DNA from: an uncultured Cohaesibacter sp.
GTDB lineage: Bacteria > Pseudomonadota > Alphaproteobacteria > Rhizobiales > Cohaesibacteraceae
Assembly (NCBI RefSeq): GCF_963678225.1
Contig: NZ_OY782764.1
Location: 3,477,001 to 3,541,000, forward strand
Direction of reading: 5' to 3'
DNA length: 64,000 nt
A program made the translations under genes and the position numbers. Positions within the stretch are counted from its first letter, which is position 1, and every line of letters starts with the position of its first letter. The notes beneath the pieces are model-generated. The model saw nothing but the letters and a program-made list of their open reading frames with translations. It did not search any database and was not told the origin of the DNA. Positions 54,167 through 64,000 of the stretch are shown in pieces.

Positions 54167-56554
54167 ATGAACACAAAGATTTTCCAAATCAAGCTAAAGC
54201 AAGAAGTTCTCCGGCATCTCAAATATTCTTTGGGTAAGGATCAAGGGCACGCAACGCCTTACGATTGGCGTATGTCCCTGTCTCTGGCTCTGCGCGATAT
54301 CGTCGTTGATCCATGGTTTGATAGCACCCGCAAAACCTATGACAGCAACGCTAAGCGCGTCTATTACCTGTCTATGGAGTTCCTGATCGGGCGTCTTATT
54401 GAAGATGTGGCCATCAACCTCGGCTTTGAAGATGTCGCACGCGAAACGATGCGTGAGTTCGGTCAGGACTATGATGCCATTGTTGCCAACGAACCTGACG
54501 CCGCTCTCGGCAACGGCGGGTTGGGACGCTTGGCGGCCTGTTTCCTCGATTCCTTGGCAACGTTGGGCATTCCCGCTCATGGCTATGGCATTCGCTATGA
54601 ACACGGCCTATTCGAGCAGCATTTTGAAAATGGTGCGCAGGTAGAAACTGCCGAAGGCTGGCTCGCTCAGCGCAACGTTTGGGAATTCGAACGCCCGGAA
54701 GTGGCTTATATCATCGCCTTTGGTGGTCATGTGAGTGAAACAGATGGCCGTGCTGTTTGGTATCCTGCTGAAACCGTCAAAGCACAGGCTTATGATGCTC
54801 CAGCCCTAGGCTGGCAAGCGCGTTGGTGCAACACCTTGCGTCTTTGGTCCGCCAAACCGACCCGCGCCTTCGACCTTGAAAGCTTCAACCGGGGCGATTT
54901 CCTTGCGGCGAGTGCGCCGGAAGCCTTGGCGCGGACCATTTCCCGCGTCTTGTACCCCGACGACACCACAGACACCGGTAAAGAGCTGCGTCTGAAGCAA
55001 GAATATTTCTTTACCTCTGCGTCCATTCAGGATCTGATCCGACGTTATCGTTCCACCAACGATGATCTGCGCGATTTGCCCAAAAAGGCAGCGATCCAGC
55101 TCAACGATACGCACCCGGCCATCGCAGGCCCCGAATTGGTGCGCTTGCTTACCGATATTCATGGCATCGAAATCCATGAATCCATAGATATCGCTCGCAA
55201 ATGTCTTGGCTATACCAACCATACGCTTCTGCCAGAAGCGTTGGAGCGTTGGCCTGAACATCTGTTCGCACGCATTCTGCCGCGTCATTACCGCATCATT
55301 GAAATCATTCAGGATCAGCATCTCAAAGATACGGGTTCTGACATCCGCATCATCAAGGATGGCAACGTCAATATGGGTGAGTTGGCCTTTATCATGGCAA
55401 CCCATGTCAATGGCGTTTCAGCTCTGCATACCGAGCTGGTCAAAGAAACCGTCTTTGGCGATCTGCACAAGGTCTATCCGAAACGGATTATCAACGAGAC
55501 CAACGGCATCACGCCGCGTCGTTGGCTGTACGATTGCAACAAACCGCTTCGCAATCTAATCAACTCCACCATCGGCATTGAATGGCCGGATGATTTGGAA
55601 CAGCTGGAACGCCTGGCACCTTACGCAGACGATGCCGCTTTCCAGGAAGAATTCCATAAGGCGAAGCTCGAGAATAAACGGCGTTTCATCAACTGGCTCT
55701 CCGACATCCGTGACATTCAGATTGATCCAAACGCAATGCTCGACATTCAGGTGAAGCGTATTCACGAGTATAAGCGTCAGCTGATGAATCTGATCGAAGC
55801 GGTTGCCTACTGGAATGAGATCAAGGAGAACCCGAATAAAGACTGGACGCCTCGCGTCAAGGTCTTTGGCGGCAAGGCAGCTCCGGGCTATGAAGTGGCC
55901 AAAAAGATCATTCACCTCATCAATGATGTTGCCAATGTCATCAACAATGATCCGGCAACCAAGGACTATCTCCAGATCGTATTCCCTGAAAACTACAATG
56001 TGTCCATGGCAGAGATCCTCATGCCAGCGGCAGATCTGTCTGAGCAGATTTCTACAGCCGGCAAGGAAGCGTCAGGCACGGGGAATATGAAATTTGCACT
56101 GAACGGTGCCTTGACGATCGGTACACTGGATGGTGCCAACGTTGAAATTCGCGATCATGTGGGGGCTGAAAACTTCTTCCTGTTTGGATTGACTGCAGAA
56201 GAAGTAGAAGAACGCCGTCATCAGCCTGAATATTCTCGCCGAGCCATCGAAGCCAGCCCGCGTCTTTACCGTGTGCTGAACCAGATTGCCAGTGGTGTAT
56301 TCTCGCCGGATGAACCTCATCGCTACGGGTCTATTGTGCAGATGATGTATGAGAGTGACTACTTCCTTGTGACTTGTGATTTCGACGACTATTTCGACAC
56401 ACAGCGCAAGGTCGACAAAGCCTATCTCGACACCAAGGAATGGACCCGCAAGACGATTTTGAACACGGCCAATATGGGCTGGTTCTCATCTGATCGCACC
56501 ATCAAAGGCTATGCAAAAGACATTTGGGGTGCCAAATCTCTATATGAGCGCTAA
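54167..56554 (+). CDS. glgP: Glycogen phosphorylase GlgP
   Basis: A 795-residue PLP-dependent glycogen phosphorylase, releasing glucose 1-phosphate from glycogen chain ends. It carries the family motif around the PLP Lys, EASGTGNMKFALNGA near residue 640, plus NDTHPAIAGPELVRLL and NETNGITPRRWL. Length is near the 800-residue norm. It leads the glgP-B-C-A-X-malQ operon, with 213 bp to glgB. Confidence 0.96.
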   Translation: MNTKIFQIKLKQEVLRHLKYSLGKDQGHATPYDWRMSLSLALRDIVVDPWFDSTRKTYDSNAKRVYYLSMEFLIGRLIEDVAINLGFEDVARETMREFGQDYDAIVANEPDAALGNGGLGRLAACFLDSLATLGIPAHGYGIRYEHGLFEQHFENGAQVETAEGWLAQRNVWEFERPEVAYIIAFGGHVSETDGRAVWYPAETVKAQAYDAPALGWQARWCNTLRLWSAKPTRAFDLESFNRGDFLAASAPEALARTISRVLYPDDTTDTGKELRLKQEYFFTSASIQDLIRRYRSTNDDLRDLPKKAAIQLNDTHPAIAGPELVRLLTDIHGIEIHESIDIARKCLGYTNHTLLPEALERWPEHLFARILPRHYRIIEIIQDQHLKDTGSDIRIIKDGNVNMGELAFIMATHVNGVSALHTELVKETVFGDLHKVYPKRIINETNGITPRRWLYDCNKPLRNLINSTIGIEWPDDLEQLERLAPYADDAAFQEEFHKAKLENKRRFINWLSDIRDIQIDPNAMLDIQVKRIHEYKRQLMNLIEAVAYWNEIKENPNKDWTPRVKVFGGKAAPGYEVAKKIIHLINDVANVINNDPATKDYLQIVFPENYNVSMAEILMPAADLSEQISTAGKEASGTGNMKFALNGALTIGTLDGANVEIRDHVGAENFFLFGLTAEEVEERRHQPEYSRRAIEASPRLYRVLNQIASGVFSPDEPHRYGSIVQMMYESDYFLVTCDFDDYFDTQRKVDKAYLDTKEWTRKTILNTANMGWFSSDRTIKGYAKDIWGAKSLYER

Positions 56555-56767
56555 CCGCTAACACTGACCCGACGGCGAAATTTGAGCCTTCGCCGTCGGG
56601 GTCATAAAATTATGACAAAAATCCGATTTTTTAAAGAATATCAACTTCTGCGACAAATTGGCGGTATGAAATTCTAGGTTAAAAAAACAAAGGGATACTA
56701 CCCACCTGGCAGTTCCATTTGCGGATCACATGCTCTAGCGTAAAAGTAACAAAGGGGGAGCAGGGCG

Positions 56768-58972
56768 ATGACGACATATACTTCAAAAAGAGACGCTCAG
56801 GCCATTCAGAATGGTGTTCACAGCAATCCATTCTCGGTTTTGGGGCTGCAAGAATGGGAAGACCAGCTTGTTGTTCGGGTCTTCATTCCCGGCGCATGCG
56901 AAGTAGAAGTAATCGACCACGAAACTGGCGCACTGATTGAGGAACTGGAACGCGATGATGTTGCGCCAGATCTGTTCGCCAAACCGATTGCAGGCAAGAA
57001 AGAGTGGTTTGCCTATAAGATCCGGGCCCGCGTTGGGGATCATGTCTGGATTCAGGAAGATCCTTATCGTTTCGGTCCCGTTATTGGTGAGCTGGATGAA
57101 TATCTGCTCGGCGAGGGGACCCATCAGTCGCTCTGGAAAGTGCTCGGGGCCCATGTCATCACCTATGATGGGGTTGAAGGGACGCATTTTGCCGTTTGGG
57201 CTCCCAATGCGCGCCGCGCCTCTGTCGTTGGTAACTGGAACAACTGGGATGGCAGGCGCCATGCCATGCGTCCACGCGGCGTGACCGGTGTGTGGGAAAT
57301 CTTCATTCCGCAGGTAGGTGAGGGGCAGGCTTACAAATATGAGCTGCTTGACCGTCAGGGCCAGTTACTGCCGCTAAAGGCCGACCCGGTTGGTTTTGGC
57401 TCGGAACACGCACCGCGCACCGCTTCTATTGTTCGCAAGCTTGATGGCCATGAGTGGCAAGATGACGAATGGATGAAGACGCGCGAGCAGACGACCAAAA
57501 TTGACAAACCGATTTCCATCTATGAAGTCCATCTGGGGTCTTGGCGCCGCGTCAAAGACGAAGGCAATCGTCCACTTTCCTATATGGAACTGGCCGAGCA
57601 ATTGGTGCCCTATGTCAAAGATATGGGCTTTACCCATGTCGAAATGATGCCGATCTCGGAATATCCATTCGATGGCTCCTGGGGGTACCAGCCTGTTGGT
57701 CTTTTTGCTCCGACCATTCGTCATGGCACGTTGGAAGAGTTTCGTGCCATGGTGGAAGCGTTCCATGCCGCAGGCATTGGTGTGCTGATAGACTGGGTGC
57801 CCGGACATTTCCCTGAAGACCCTCACGGTCTTGCTCGCTTTGATGGCACTGCGCTTTATGAGCATGAAGACCGCCGCGAAGGCTTCCACCCCGACTGGAA
57901 CACGCTCGTTTATAACTATGGCCGCCGCGAAGTCTCCAACTTCCTGTCTGCCAACGCGCTTTACTGGTTCAATGAACATCATATCGATGGCTTGCGTGTG
58001 GATGCGGTCGCCTCGATGCTGTATCGGGATTACTCGCGCAAGGACGGAGAGTGGATTCCGAACAAGGATGGTGGTCGCGAGAATTACGAAGCGATTGATT
58101 TTCTGCGTAACACCAATATTACCTCTTATCGCGAAGCCCCCGGCATCATGACGATTGCTGAAGAATCTACGGCATTTCCGGGTGTGAGTGCGCCAACCAA
58201 CCATGGTGGCCTCGGCTTTGGCTACAAATGGAACATGGGCTGGATGAATGATACGCTGCGTTACATGTCTCATGAAGCCGTGCACCGCAAGTATCATCAT
58301 CACGACATGACTTTCGGCATGCATTATGCCTTTTCCGAAAATTACATTCTTCCGCTCAGCCATGACGAAGTAGTTCATGGCAAGGGCTCTCTGCTAAGTC
58401 GCATGCCTGGATATCCGGCAGATCAGTTTGCCAACCTCAGAGCCTATTTCGGTTTCATGTGGGGGCATCCGGGCAAGAAGCTGCTGTTCATGGGTGGCGA
58501 ATTTGCGCAAGGGGAAGAATGGAACCACAATGAAAGTCTGGACTGGCATCTTCTGCAATATGACTTCCAGCGTGGGGTGCAGTCGCTTGTACGCGATTTG
58601 AACCGCGTTTATCGCGAGGTTCCTGCGCTACATAAGAATGATAGCAATCCAAAAGGATTTGAGTGGATCGAATGCCATTCAGCTGAAAATTCCGTCTTCG
58701 CCTGGATTCGGTATGGCGATGAGGGCGATGCACCGGTTCTTGTGGTTTGCAACATGACGCCAGTTGAGCGTCAGAGCTATCGCCTTGGTGTGCCTAAGGC
58801 AGGCCGATGGGTGGAAATTCTGAACACGGATTCAAATCTTTATGCAGGCGGTGGACGTGGCAATCTGGGCGCAGCAGAGACTGAGAATATTGGTTCGCAT
58901 GAACGCAGTGTTTCGCTCTCACTGACCTTACCGCCACTTTCAACACTCTATTTTCAACTGGAGCAAGCCTGA
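56768..58972 (+). CDS. glgB: 1,4-alpha-glucan branching enzyme GlgB
   Basis: A 734-residue branching enzyme with an N-terminal CBM48 pair, a GH13 barrel and a C-terminal beta domain. Catalytic regions are GLRVDAVASML (nucleophile Asp), TIAEEST (acid/base Glu) and LSHDEVVHGK (stabilising Asp). It makes alpha-1,6 branches in glycogen. The ATG is preceded by GGGGGAGCAGGG. Confidence 0.97.
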   Translation: MTTYTSKRDAQAIQNGVHSNPFSVLGLQEWEDQLVVRVFIPGACEVEVIDHETGALIEELERDDVAPDLFAKPIAGKKEWFAYKIRARVGDHVWIQEDPYRFGPVIGELDEYLLGEGTHQSLWKVLGAHVITYDGVEGTHFAVWAPNARRASVVGNWNNWDGRRHAMRPRGVTGVWEIFIPQVGEGQAYKYELLDRQGQLLPLKADPVGFGSEHAPRTASIVRKLDGHEWQDDEWMKTREQTTKIDKPISIYEVHLGSWRRVKDEGNRPLSYMELAEQLVPYVKDMGFTHVEMMPISEYPFDGSWGYQPVGLFAPTIRHGTLEEFRAMVEAFHAAGIGVLIDWVPGHFPEDPHGLARFDGTALYEHEDRREGFHPDWNTLVYNYGRREVSNFLSANALYWFNEHHIDGLRVDAVASMLYRDYSRKDGEWIPNKDGGRENYEAIDFLRNTNITSYREAPGIMTIAEESTAFPGVSAPTNHGGLGFGYKWNMGWMNDTLRYMSHEAVHRKYHHHDMTFGMHYAFSENYILPLSHDEVVHGKGSLLSRMPGYPADQFANLRAYFGFMWGHPGKKLLFMGGEFAQGEEWNHNESLDWHLLQYDFQRGVQSLVRDLNRVYREVPALHKNDSNPKGFEWIECHSAENSVFAWIRYGDEGDAPVLVVCNMTPVERQSYRLGVPKAGRWVEILNTDSNLYAGGGRGNLGAAETENIGSHERSVSLSLTLPPLSTLYFQLEQA

Positions 58973-59018
58973 ACGGATTTGAACGCGTGTCAACAAACAA
59001 AAGTGGGGAGAGCATTTT

Positions 59019-60284
59019 ATGAAACTCGATCGTGAAACATCGAAACTTGCCAATCAATCGATGGCATTCATTCTCGCTGGCGGCAAGGGCAGCCGCTTGC
59101 AGGAACTCACCGAAAAGCGCTCAAAACCGGCCATGTATTTTGGCGGGAAAAGTCGCATCATCGATTTTGCTCTCTCCAATGCCGTGAATTCAGGCATTCG
59201 CCGTATCGGTATCGCAACCCAGTATAAGGCGCATAGCCTGATCCGCCATCTGCAACGAGGTTGGAGCTTCCTGCGGGAGGAGCGAAACGAGTTTCTAGAT
59301 ATTCTGCCCGCATCCCAGCGCATGAATGACGAGGCCTGGTATCAGGGCACATCAGATGCGATTTACCAGAATATCGACATTCTGGAGAGCTATGGTCCCA
59401 AATATATCGTCATCCTCGCCGGCGATCACATCTACAAGCAGGACTATGCCTTGATGGTTCGGCAGCATGTAGAAACGGGTGCGGATGTGACGGTCGGCTC
59501 CATTGAAGTGCCGCTAGAAGAAGCCAAGGCATTTGGTGTGATGAAAGTCGATAAGGATGATCGTATTCTCGACTTCATCGAAAAGCCTGAAAATCCACCA
59601 GCAATGCCAAATGATCCGGAACGCGCACTGGCATCCATGGGCATTTATGTGTTCGAAGCGAAGTTCCTCTACGACATTCTGCGCGAGGAAGCCTGTAATC
59701 CCGATACCCACCATGATTTTGGCAAGGATATCATTCCCAAGTTAGTCAAGGGCGGCAAGGCTATTGCTCACCCGTTCAGCCGGTCTTGCATACGTTCCGG
59801 CCTGGAAACAAAGCCATATTGGCGCGACGTTGGAACCATCGACGCTTTCTGGGAAGCCAATATCGACCTGACGGACTTTATTCCGGAGTTGGATATCTAC
59901 GACAATGATTGGCCGATCTGGACGCATCAGGAACTGACACCACCTGCCAAATTCATTCATGACGAAGAGGGCCGTCGTGGTCAGGCTGTTTCTTCAATGG
60001 TATCTGGCGGTTGCATCATTTCAGGTTCATCCCTTAATCGTTGTCTGCTCTTTACCGGCGTAAAGGCACACTCTTTCTCTAAGATGAGTGGTGTCGTGGC
60101 GTTGCCATATGCCGAAATCAACCGTAAGGCCCAGCTCAAGGATGTCGTAGTCGATCGCGACGTTAAAATTCCGGCTGGCCTCGTTGTCGGTGAAGATCCG
60201 GAACTGGATGCCAAACGGTTCCGCAGAACCGAAAAGGGCATTTGCCTGATCACCCAGTCCATGATTGACAGATTGGACCTATAG
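59019..60284 (+). CDS. glgC: Glucose-1-phosphate adenylyltransferase GlgC
   Basis: A 421-residue ADP-glucose pyrophosphorylase, the committed step of glycogen synthesis. It has [24 protein letters not shown] in two parts near the start (nucleotide site), the sugar-phosphate region IEKPE and a C-terminal beta-helix domain for oligomerisation and allosteric control. It follows glgB by 46 bp and abuts glgA without a gap. Confidence 0.97.
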   Translation: MKLDRETSKLANQSMAFILAGGKGSRLQELTEKRSKPAMYFGGKSRIIDFALSNAVNSGIRRIGIATQYKAHSLIRHLQRGWSFLREERNEFLDILPASQRMNDEAWYQGTSDAIYQNIDILESYGPKYIVILAGDHIYKQDYALMVRQHVETGADVTVGSIEVPLEEAKAFGVMKVDKDDRILDFIEKPENPPAMPNDPERALASMGIYVFEAKFLYDILREEACNPDTHHDFGKDIIPKLVKGGKAIAHPFSRSCIRSGLETKPYWRDVGTIDAFWEANIDLTDFIPELDIYDNDWPIWTHQELTPPAKFIHDEEGRRGQAVSSMVSGGCIISGSSLNRCLLFTGVKAHSFSKMSGVVALPYAEINRKAQLKDVVVDRDVKIPAGLVVGEDPELDAKRFRRTEKGICLITQSMIDRLDL

Positions 60285-61718
60285 ATGAACATTTTATTTG
60301 TTGCTTCCGAATGCTCACCATTCGTGAAAACCGGCGGTCTGGCCGATGTAATCGGCTCAGTGCCAAAGGCTCTCGAACAACTTGATCACACGATCAAAAT
60401 TCTTTTGCCTGCCTATCCGGATGTGAGTGGTTGGGCTCAACATGGTGATGTTCTGCTTGAATTGGAAGATCTGTTTGGTGGCCCTGCACGTGTCATATCC
60501 GTGCGGGCCAAAGGACTCAATCTTCTGATGTTGGAAGCACCCCATCTATATGACAGGAAGGGGACCATCTATCTCGATGAAGAGGGCTTCGACTGGGAAG
60601 ACAATCCCATTCGCTTTGGTGCTCTGTCATTGATTGGTGCCAAAATCGGTTTGGATGGCATCGGCGGCTGGAAGCCGGATGTCGTCCATGCTCATGATTG
60701 GCAAGCGGGCCTTGTTCCGGTCTATATGAAGCAATCCGGCCGCGAAGCGCCGCCAACAGTCATGACAATCCATAACATCGCGTTTCAGGGGCTGTTCGAC
60801 GGCAGTGTCGTGCAAACTCTGGGGCTATCGGGCGATATGTACAACCCCGATGGTTTTGAATATTGGGGGCATGCCGGTTTCCTTAAAGGTGGATTGGCCT
60901 TCGCGGACAAAATCACTACAGTAAGCCCCACTTATGCCCATGAATTGCTGACGCCAGAATTTGGCATGGGGCTGGAAGGCCTTCTTAAAAGCCGTAAGAG
61001 TGACCTTGTTGGCATCTTGAACGGTATTGATCTAGGTGTATGGGATCCGCAGGAAGACCCTAGCCTGACAAAGACCTATAGTGCCAAAAGCCTCAAGCGC
61101 AAAGCGGCCAATCGGGAATGGCTTGAAGAGCAATATGGTTTATCGGGCAATCCTGATGCGCCTTTGTTCGGGATCGTCTCTCGCTTGACAACACAGAAGG
61201 GTGTCGATCTGCTCATGGAGGTCATCCCGACCATCATCGAGCGCGGGGCGCGGCTTCTCGTGCTCGGCACAGGCGAGAAAAGGCTCGAAGAAGCGTGTCT
61301 CAACGCAGCCCAGAATGCGCCGGAAAATATCGCGGTCAAAATCGGCTACAGTGAAGATTTGGCTCACAAGATTCAGGGTGGCGCAGATGCTATCCTCGTG
61401 CCCTCACGCTTTGAGCCCTGCGGTTTGACCCAGCTTTATGCACTGCGCTATGGCACAATTCCTGTTGTCGCGCACACGGGAGGCCTTGCTGATACTGTTA
61501 TTGATGCCAATGCAGCAGCTCTTGCGACCAAATGCGCAACTGGCATCCAGTTTGCGCCGACCACTGTCGAAGCCCTGGAGCTTGCCATTCATCGCACATG
61601 CGATCTGTTTGCCGAAACCAAGAAATGGAAAGCAATGATGCGAAGAGCCATGTCGCAAGAGGTGGGCTGGAACCAATCCGCCGAGCTATATGCAGACCTG
61701 TACAAGTCGCTCATTTGA
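60285..61718 (+). CDS. glgA: Glycogen synthase GlgA
   Basis: A 477-residue GT5 glycogen synthase using ADP-glucose. The N-terminal KTGGLADV loop (residues 15-22) and the C-terminal catalytic segment EPCGLTQLYALRYG are clear. It starts immediately after the glgC stop codon. Confidence 0.97.
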   Translation: MNILFVASECSPFVKTGGLADVIGSVPKALEQLDHTIKILLPAYPDVSGWAQHGDVLLELEDLFGGPARVISVRAKGLNLLMLEAPHLYDRKGTIYLDEEGFDWEDNPIRFGALSLIGAKIGLDGIGGWKPDVVHAHDWQAGLVPVYMKQSGREAPPTVMTIHNIAFQGLFDGSVVQTLGLSGDMYNPDGFEYWGHAGFLKGGLAFADKITTVSPTYAHELLTPEFGMGLEGLLKSRKSDLVGILNGIDLGVWDPQEDPSLTKTYSAKSLKRKAANREWLEEQYGLSGNPDAPLFGIVSRLTTQKGVDLLMEVIPTIIERGARLLVLGTGEKRLEEACLNAAQNAPENIAVKIGYSEDLAHKIQGGADAILVPSRFEPCGLTQLYALRYGTIPVVAHTGGLADTVIDANAAALATKCATGIQFAPTTVEALELAIHRTCDLFAETKKWKAMMRRAMSQEVGWNQSAELYADLYKSLI

Positions 61719-61747
61719 ATGAATGTGCCCAGTAGGACCGATCATTG

Positions 61748-63847
61748 ATGAAATACAAGATATCCAATGGAACTCCATATCGACTGGGAGCCTTCTATGA
61801 TGGAGAGGGCACCAATTTTGCGGTTTTCTCCGCAAATGCCAGTCAAATCGATCTCTGCCTGTTTTCTGAAGACGGGACGAAAGAGATCGACCGGATATCT
61901 ATGCCTGAAAGAACAGGCCCGGTCTGGCACGGCTATCTGCACGGCTTGAAACCGGGAACCTTGTATGGTTTTCGTGCGCACGGTATTTATGCGCCAGAGC
62001 AGGGACATCGTTTCAATTCCAATAAACTGTTGCTAGACCCTTATACACGCGAAATTTTTGGCAAGTGGACTCCTTCTGCAACCTTGTTTGGATATCAAAA
62101 AGGAGCAAGCGGTGGAGACTTGACCTTTGGCGCGGCAGATAGTGCGGCTTGCGTTCCCAAGTCTGTCGTTTCGGATCCGGCGCTCAATGACTTTCTGCAA
62201 ACTGAGGCGCCTGTCATGGATGGGCGCGACTTGATTTATGAGGCCCATGCCAAAGGCCTGACCAAGCTTCATCCCGATGTACCGGAAAATTTGCGTGGCA
62301 CTTACGAAGGGCTCGCCAGTGACGCCATGATTGATCATCTTTTGTCGATCAATGTGCGTGCCGTTGAGCTGATGCCGGTGCATCATTTTCTTGACGACGA
62401 GTTTTTGCTCGATAAGAATTTAGTCAATTACTGGGGCTATAATTCGATCGGTTTCTTCGCCTTGGAGCCACGTTATCTGGGCCCTGATGGCATTGTCGGT
62501 TTCCGTACCATGGTGCAAAAGCTCAAGGCGGCCGGTATCCAGGTCTATCTTGACGTTGTGTTCAACCACACAGCAGAAGGCGACCAAAATGGCCCGACCA
62601 TTTGCTTCCGAGGTTTGGACAATGCGACCTATTATCGCCTAATAGCTGGCCAACCACGCTATTATGTCAACGACACTGGCTGCGGCAACACTGTCAACGT
62701 TTCTCACCCATATGTTCTGCGCATGGTTCTGGATTCCTTACGCTACTGGGTGCTATGCATGGGGGTTGACGGTTTCCGTTTCGATTTGGCAACCACAGTT
62801 GCGCGGGAAGATTATGGTTTTGATCTCTATGGTGGATTCCTTGATGCCATCCGGCAGGATCCCATACTCTCCACCGTGCGCCTGATCGCCGAGCCGTGGG
62901 ATATTGGCCCGGGCGGCTATCGACTTGGTGGCTTTCCACCTGAATTTTCCGAATGGAACGATAGCTACCGAGATACCACACGCCGATATTGGAAAGGCGA
63001 TCCGCAAACAACGCCGGATTTGGCTTCCCGTTTGCTCGGTTCAGCCGACAAGTTTGATCGGGCAGGGCGTCGCGCCTGGTCTTCAGTCAATTTCATTTCT
63101 GCCCATGATGGTTTTACGCTTGCGGATATCACGCGCTACAACAATCGCCACAATGACGCCAATGGCGAAAACAACATGGACGGTCATGGTGCCAACTATA
63201 GCGACAATTGCGGCGTGGAAGGCGATACGAAAGATCCTGTCATTCTTGCGCGCCGCAAACGTCGTCAACGGAATTTTTTGGCTACACTGTTTCTCAGTCA
63301 GGGTAGCCCGATGCTGCTGGCTGGCGACGAGATTGCCAATAGCCAAAAGGGCAACAACAACGCCTATTGTCAGGACAACGAAATCGGCTGGGTTGATTGG
63401 GCCAATGCCGACAATGACCTGATGGAGTTCGTGCGTTACCTGAGCAGCTTCCGGCGTGAGCATAAGGCTTTGCGTCAGGACCGCTTTTTGCATGGTGCCA
63501 AGCGTCAGCAGGACGATCTACGCGACGTGGAATGGACCGACTTTGGTGGCTTTTCACTCAAGTGGCGCGACCCAAGCCTCTCAAGCTTCTGCCTGACCTT
63601 GCGTTGCTCTGCCGAAGCACCGTCATATGAAAAAGACAATGATGTTGTATTTATAATTTTCAATCGCAGCAATGTCGCTGCCAGTGTGGTTTTACCCTCC
63701 TGCCCAGATGGGTTTCACTGGGTCAGGGCCTTGGATACCGCACAACAAACCCAACACCCGAGCTTGGAAACACAGCAGGATTCCACCGAAATTTCGGGTT
63801 CCTCCGTCGTTGCCCTGATACTAGAAGCGGATACTGCAAACACATGA
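61748..63847 (+). CDS. glgX: Glycogen debranching enzyme GlgX
   Basis: A 699-residue GH13 isoamylase-type debranching enzyme that cleaves alpha-1,6 branches left by phosphorylase. It has an N-terminal CBM48 (about residues 1-110), DGFRFDLATT (nucleophile), IAEPWDIGPGG (acid/base Glu) and SAHDGFTLAD (Asp). The ATG at 61748 is used rather than the TTG one codon earlier. Its stop overlaps malQ as ATGA. Confidence 0.95.
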   Translation: MKYKISNGTPYRLGAFYDGEGTNFAVFSANASQIDLCLFSEDGTKEIDRISMPERTGPVWHGYLHGLKPGTLYGFRAHGIYAPEQGHRFNSNKLLLDPYTREIFGKWTPSATLFGYQKGASGGDLTFGAADSAACVPKSVVSDPALNDFLQTEAPVMDGRDLIYEAHAKGLTKLHPDVPENLRGTYEGLASDAMIDHLLSINVRAVELMPVHHFLDDEFLLDKNLVNYWGYNSIGFFALEPRYLGPDGIVGFRTMVQKLKAAGIQVYLDVVFNHTAEGDQNGPTICFRGLDNATYYRLIAGQPRYYVNDTGCGNTVNVSHPYVLRMVLDSLRYWVLCMGVDGFRFDLATTVAREDYGFDLYGGFLDAIRQDPILSTVRLIAEPWDIGPGGYRLGGFPPEFSEWNDSYRDTTRRYWKGDPQTTPDLASRLLGSADKFDRAGRRAWSSVNFISAHDGFTLADITRYNNRHNDANGENNMDGHGANYSDNCGVEGDTKDPVILARRKRRQRNFLATLFLSQGSPMLLAGDEIANSQKGNNNAYCQDNEIGWVDWANADNDLMEFVRYLSSFRREHKALRQDRFLHGAKRQQDDLRDVEWTDFGGFSLKWRDPSLSSFCLTLRCSAEAPSYEKDNDVVFIIFNRSNVAASVVLPSCPDGFHWVRALDTAQQTQHPSLETQQDSTEISGSSVVALILEADTANT

Positions 63848-64000
63848 ATCAAGACAAGCTGAACGCTCTTGCTGGTTTTTTTGGAATTCACACTGCTTAC
63901 AACGATTTTGACGGCAATCTGGTTCAGACGTCAGTTGAAACTCAGCTAGCCCTACTGCGCGCCAATGGTTTGCATCTGGATAATGATGCAATGCTCGATG
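63844..64000 (+). CDS. malQ: 4-alpha-glucanotransferase MalQ, cut by the window edge
   Basis: The first 52 codons of a gene beginning ATG at 63844, overlapping the glgX stop by four bases. The translation starts MNQDKLNALAGFFGI, continues HTAYNDFDGN and ends the window in LHLDNDAMLD. These fit the N-terminus of amylomaltase (MalQ), which commonly follows glgX. MalQ rearranges short maltodextrins released by GlgX and phosphorylase. The C-terminal part is off the window, so the call relies on start and position. Confidence 0.7.
   Translation, partial: MNQDKLNALAGFFGIHTAYNDFDGNLVQTSVETQLALLRANGLHLDNDAMLD

Overview
The window looks like a piece of chromosome from a marine or free-living alphaproteobacterium, probably order Hyphomicrobiales. 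The grounds are moderate G+C coding DNA with AT-rich gaps, several TRAP and ABC uptake operons, a modEABC operon, the gene order glgP-glgB-glgC-glgA-glgX-malQ, and long RTX proteins. A Cohaesibacter-like host is a guess from general resemblance. I see no rRNA, CRISPR array, insertion sequence or prophage. One tRNA gene, tRNA-Ser(GCT), is present.

Left to right. (1) 1-4.9 kb: a TetR-family regulator, tRNA-Ser, and the molybdate operon modE-modA-modB-modC on the minus strand. (2) 5.6-10.7 kb: a FadR-type GntR regulator, a DctPQM TRAP transporter, RpiB and a PfkB sugar kinase, together a plausible pentose uptake and phosphorylation operon. (3) 10.8-16.2 kb, minus strand: a TAXI-type TRAP receptor and fused permease followed by both subunits of ethanolamine ammonia-lyase. 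(4) 16.6-19.6 kb: a copper operon with a small exported CutF-like protein, a Met-rich cytochrome c'-like protein, a Tat-exported multicopper oxidase and a membrane-anchored cytochrome c. (5) 19.8-21.4 kb: a sodium:solute symporter with a 61-residue membrane partner. (6) 22.3-29.0 kb: two convergent type I-secreted RTX proteins, one with eight Calx-beta domains in four exact 708-bp units and one with a CAP domain. (7) 29.4-40.4 kb: a carbohydrate ABC transporter with a GntR regulator, a TIM-barrel epimerase, a Gfo/Idh/MocA dehydrogenase, RidA, transketolase and an aldose 1-epimerase. (8) 41.2-45.7 kb: a PatB/MalY lyase, a MarR-MATE pair and a lipoate ligase of reversed domain order. (9) 45.7-53.4 kb: a LysR regulator divergent from an M20 deacylase and a peptide-type ABC transporter. 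(10) 54.2-64 kb: the glycogen operon, cut off inside malQ.

Most of the window is scavenging machinery: binding-protein-dependent uptake coupled to the first catabolic enzymes, plus glycogen storage for surplus carbon. Four of the uptake operons carry a stem-loop just after the binding-protein gene, which would favour receptor over permease expression.

The most interesting element is at the head of the copper operon. The last codons of the CutF-like gene, just after a Pro-rich C-terminus, can pair with the ribosome binding site of the next gene. That is the layout expected of a translational copper switch based on stalling of a nascent exported protein, as described for CutF in Rhodobacter, but here it would control a Met-rich cytochrome rather than directly controlling the oxidase.
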